Of a stretch of DNA of 36,816 nt, positions 34,435-36,816 are shown in pieces. The notes under the pieces are model-generated. The model was not told the DNA's origin. It was given only the letters and a program-made list of their open reading frames with translations, and made no database searches. The stretch covers positions 1 to 36,816 of the forward strand of contig JACZVJ010000019.1 of NCBI GenBank assembly GCA_022572725.1. Reading direction: 5' to 3'. Position 1 is the first letter of the stretch, and each line of letters starts with the position of its first letter. Both the position numbers and the translations under genes were made by a program. Origin of the DNA: Nitrospinota bacterium. Lineage in GTDB: Bacteria; Nitrospirota; Nitrospiria; Nitrospirales; UBA8639.

Positions 34435-35681
34435 TGGTCTCAGAAACCATCACTTTAGAAGGCCATATCATCGATTCGTTAATCCTCGCGAAGGTCTTGG
34501 ACACCATCCTTCAGATGGGTGGCACCTTTGATCTGACCGAGGTCAAAATCGGCGAAACCCGCGAAGAGTCCTCTCTTGCAAAAATCCGTGTCCGGGCTGA
34601 AGCACCAAAACTTCTGGATGAAATCCTCCAAACCATTCAACCTCATGGAGCGACCGTCCAGCACATCGCCGACTGCCAAGTGGAACCTGCCCCAAAGGAC
34701 GGAGTCCTCCCCGATACCTTTTACGCCACCCCTCATCTCCCCACTCAGGTTCGATTAAAGGGCCAATGGGTGGATGTAGAGGCCATTGAAATGGACCTCG
34801 CTATTCGAATTACCCAAGATCCACCTACAGCCCATACCATTCCTATGGCCGAAGCCAAGAAGGGGGACTTAATCGTCGTCGGGCGAACAGGGGTTCGGGT
34901 GTTTCCCCTGGAGCGTCCAAAGGAACGGGATGTCTTCGGTTTCATGGAAGCGCAGGTCTCTTCCGAACGCCCGCACCAACCAATCATTACCGATGTGGCC
35001 AAAAGAATGGCGGGCATTCGGGAGAACCGAACCTCACATCACGATCCCGGTCTAGGGGAAAAAGTTCTCTTGGTGGGAGGCCCGGCGATTGTCCATTCCG
35101 GGGGCCGAGAAGCTGTGTCCTGGCTCATTCAGGAAGGTTACATCCATACCCTTTTTTGTGGGAACGCCCTTGCCGCACACGATATCGAAGCCAGTCTGTT
35201 CGGGACCTCCTTGGGATTCGGACTGTGTGCCGGAAGGTCGGTGCCTCATGGGCATGAACACCACCTCCGGACCATCAACCGCGTTCGAGCAGCAGGAAGT
35301 ATTCGGAAAGCGGTGGAGTCCGGGCTCATTAAAGATGGGATTATGGCGTCCTGCATTCACCACAATGTGGAAATGGTGTTAGCCGGAAGCATTCGGGATG
35401 ATGGGCCTCTACCCGGTGTCATCACGGATACCGTGCAAGCCCAAACCGCCATGCGCGCGGCCTTACCGGGAGTGGGATTGGCCCTCCTGGTGGCGACGAC
35501 CCTCCACGCCATCGCGACGGGAAATTTGCTCCCGGCCAAGGTGCCCTCCGTGTGCGTGGACATCAACCCTGCCGTTCCGACCAAACTCAGCGACCGGGGC
35601 AGCTTCCAAGCGGTAGGATTAGTGATGGATTCCTCATCCTTCCTTCGACAAGTCGCCCAGGTCCTCGGGTGGAAGGGGTAA
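34434..35681 (+). CDS. TIGR00300 family protein (LOR/SDH domain; ornithine cyclodeaminase-type)
   Basis: 415 residues. The N-terminal 100 residues (E-T-I-T-L-E-G-H-I-I-D-S) form the LOR/SDH bifunctional-enzyme conserved domain. A Rossmann-like region follows with V-L-L-V-G-G-P-A-I-V-H-S-G-G, L-F-C-G-N-A-L-A-A-H-D-I-E, G-H-E-H-H-L-R-T-I-N and C-V-D-I-N-P-A-V-P-T-K-L-S-D-R-G. Archaeal members and the C-terminal half of cyanobacterial AgrE are reported to convert ornithine to proline with ammonia release; that activity is inferred here from family membership and the ArgZ-like gene 4 bases downstream. NAD(P) binding is likely. Confidence 0.86.
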   Translation: MVSETITLEGHIIDSLILAKVLDTILQMGGTFDLTEVKIGETREESSLAKIRVRAEAPKLLDEILQTIQPHGATVQHIADCQVEPAPKDGVLPDTFYATPHLPTQVRLKGQWVDVEAIEMDLAIRITQDPPTAHTIPMAEAKKGDLIVVGRTGVRVFPLERPKERDVFGFMEAQVSSERPHQPIITDVAKRMAGIRENRTSHHDPGLGEKVLLVGGPAIVHSGGREAVSWLIQEGYIHTLFCGNALAAHDIEASLFGTSLGFGLCAGRSVPHGHEHHLRTINRVRAAGSIRKAVESGLIKDGIMASCIHHNVEMVLAGSIRDDGPLPGVITDTVQAQTAMRAALPGVGLALLVATTLHAIATGNLLPAKVPSVCVDINPAVPTKLSDRGSFQAVGLVMDSSSFLRQVAQVLGWKG

Positions 35682-35685
35682 GAGC

Positions 35686-36486
35686 ATGGGCAGACTCCTC
35701 ATATGTTCACCGGACTATTATGGGATTGAATATGAAATTAACCCCTGGATGCGGGTGTCCAATGCCGCGGACCCACAAAAAGCCAGGGATCAATGGGTGC
35801 AACTTATCAGGGTTCTTGAAGAAGAGGTCGGCGCCAAATTAGAGCGGCTGACACCGGTGCCGGGATTACCCGACCTGGTGTTTACTGCCAACGCCGGCGT
35901 CGTGTACGAGGGGAAAGCCGTCCCGAGCCGATTCCGCCATCCTGAACGACAACGGGAAGAAGAGCACTTCGAACGATGGTTCGCGGAAAAAGGCTATCAA
36001 GTGATCACGCTGGAAAAGGAATGTTTTTTTGAAGGAGCAGGAGATCTTCTTGGCTTTCCGGATACCTGGTTTGGCGGGTATCGACAACGCAGCGACATCC
36101 GTGCCTATCCCCAGCTAAGCGAACTATTCGGGAAAGAGATATTACCCCTGGAACTTGTGTCGGGACATTTTTACCACCTCGATACCTGCTTATGTCCGCT
36201 CAGTGGAGGGGAACTGTTGTATTATCCTCCAGCGTTTGATTCGTATGCCCAAACCACCATCGCCCATCGGGTCGAAGAAAACCGCCGACTGGTTGTGCCA
36301 CAGAATGAAGCTGAAAGATTCGCCTGCAATGCGGTGTGCATCGACACCCATGTCGTGCTCCCCTCCGGCTGCCCCGAAACCATGTCGATGCTCCAAGACC
36401 GGGGCTACACCCCCCACCCCGTCGAACTGGATCAGTTTCTCAAAGCCGGCGGCTCCGCCAAATGCCTGACCCTTGCTTTAGATTAA
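35686..36486 (+). CDS. ArgZ-like arginine dihydrolase (amidinotransferase fold)
   Basis: 266-residue guanidine-modifying enzyme of the arginine deiminase/dimethylargininase superfamily, close to the N-terminal domain of cyanobacterial ArgZ/AgrE. The family start Y-Y-G-I-E-Y-E-I-N-P-W-M is clear. F-T-A-N-A-G carries Asn69; as I recall, the equivalent Asn distinguishes dihydrolases. E-G-A-G-D-L-L and H-F-Y-H-L-D-T-C supply the acidic and His catalytic groups. Cys260 in S-A-K-C-L-T-L is the nucleophile. Expected reaction: arginine to ornithine, CO2 and two ammonia; a deiminase or dimethylargininase activity is the alternative. It is cotranscribed with the TIGR00300 gene. AAGGGGTAAGAGC supplies the ribosome site. 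Confidence 0.86.
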   Translation: MGRLLICSPDYYGIEYEINPWMRVSNAADPQKARDQWVQLIRVLEEEVGAKLERLTPVPGLPDLVFTANAGVVYEGKAVPSRFRHPERQREEEHFERWFAEKGYQVITLEKECFFEGAGDLLGFPDTWFGGYRQRSDIRAYPQLSELFGKEILPLELVSGHFYHLDTCLCPLSGGELLYYPPAFDSYAQTTIAHRVEENRRLVVPQNEAERFACNAVCIDTHVVLPSGCPETMSMLQDRGYTPHPVELDQFLKAGGSAKCLTLALD

Positions 36487-36528
36487 TCTTTCCGTTCTTT
36501 TGTTTCGGCAAAAGGACCAAAACCATTT

Positions 36529-36658
36529 CTGCCCCTGCGTGGCCTTTCAGGTTCCCTGCGATGCTCGCCGACTCCGGCGGCTGCGCAACTCGCTTCGCTC
36601 AGATAGTGCTCGCCGTCTTTCCGGATTCGTCTGTGCTTCTCGGCCACGCAGAAGGCAG
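36529..36658. repeat. Inverted-repeat-flanked element (about 130 bases)
   Basis: CTGCCCCTGCGTGGCC (36529-36544) pairs with GGCCACGCAGAAGGCAG (36642-36658); nine inner bases are perfect and the outer ends align with one or two changes. The interior is GC-rich and carries short palindromes such as CGCTTCGCTC. Looks like a non-autonomous MITE or a dispersed structured repeat. Confidence 0.5.
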
Positions 36659-36687
36659 TTGAAAATTCCGGAAGAGTTAATAAAGAT

Positions 36688-36708
36688 CCCCGTAGCAAGC
36701 TGGCGGGG
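36688..36708. repeat. REP-like hairpin repeat, copy 1
   Basis: CCCCGTAGCAAGCTGGCGGGG folds with CCCCG/CGGGG outer and AGC/GCT inner pairing. It matches the second copy, 61 bases further on, at 19 of 21 positions. Confidence 0.75.
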
Positions 36709-36748
36709 TATTCAGAGGAAAAAAGAATCTCATTTTCTAAAAAGGAAA

Positions 36749-36769
36749 CCCCGTAGCAAGCTAACGGGG
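36749..36769. repeat. REP-like hairpin repeat, copy 2
   Basis: CCCCGTAGCAAGCTAACGGGG, same orientation as copy 1, with outer CCCCGT/ACGGGG and inner AGC/GCT pairing. I know this CCCCGTAGCAAGCT motif as a dispersed repeat in several bacterial genomes; genome-wide copy number is unknown here. Confidence 0.75.
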
Positions 36770-36816
36770 AATTGCCAGTTTAAGCTCTCATAATCAAACG
36801 CATCCTACCCCATGGA

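Larger units (their letters stand above)
36487..36816. other. Repeat-rich non-coding region at window end
   Basis: 330 bases after the ArgZ-like gene with no convincing ORF. They hold the inverted-repeat element and the two hairpin repeats listed below. The next gene is outside the window. Confidence 0.6.

Overview
The window looks like a chromosomal segment of a Nitrospira-type nitrite-oxidizing bacterium. The decisive evidence is an adjacent nxrA-nxrB pair (21219-26030, minus strand) encoding the catalytic molybdenum subunit and the four-cluster iron-sulfur subunit of nitrite oxidoreductase. Both have the length and sequence character I associate with periplasmic Nitrospira NXR, and NxrA carries a twin-arginine leader. 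Further support comes from a repeat element at 10895-11093 resembling ones I remember from Nitrospira genomes. I cannot assign a species or lineage. No rRNA, tRNA, CRISPR array, transposase, prophage or amo/hao (comammox) gene was seen.

Layout. (1) 143-2567: an 11-residue-repeat protein, then an overlapping operon of ECF sigma factor, DUF3619-like membrane protein, small secreted protein and DUF3106-like protein. (2) 2581-8842: an orphan SdhA/FrdA flavoprotein divergent from glycine decarboxylase gcvP, then a dicarboxylate/glutamate-type symporter. (3) 8903-12154: CBS-domain protein, DUF123 (GIY-YIG-like) protein, a prolyl-hydroxylase-like 2OG-Fe(II) oxygenase, a MITE-like repeat and a trans-3-hydroxyproline dehydratase-like protein. 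(4) 12191-18621, all minus: Nudix hydrolase, gcvT, secreted FKBP isomerase, FIST-domain protein, P1 peptidase, small zinc-ribbon membrane protein, GNAT acetyltransferase and DUF502 membrane protein. (5) 18969-20910: Trm112-like protein and three small unknowns. (6) 21151-28023: nxrB, nxrA, a 949-base AT-rich upstream region and a seven-Asp-box lipoprotein. (7) 28161-33573: AttH/CrtC-like lipocalin protein, then a plus-strand run of Lon-N-domain protein, ABC exporter ATPase and permease, transglutaminase-like protein and HEAT-repeat membrane protein. (8) 33650-36486: an EF-hand protein divergent from a two-gene unit of TIGR00300 (ornithine cyclodeaminase-type) and ArgZ-like arginine dihydrolase, followed by repeat elements to the window end.

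How it fits together. NxrAB supplies the energy metabolism. GcvP and GcvT are two of the four glycine-cleavage components; the others must lie elsewhere. The last two genes could turn arginine into ornithine and then proline while releasing ammonia, a split version of the fused cyanobacterial AgrE enzyme. The oxygenase/dehydratase pair hints at hydroxyproline chemistry that could touch the same proline pool. Most other genes are housekeeping or envelope functions. The least explained parts are the nxr upstream region, the Asp-box lipoprotein beside it, the sigma operon with its apparent CTG start, and the split arginine module with a possible leaderless promoter.
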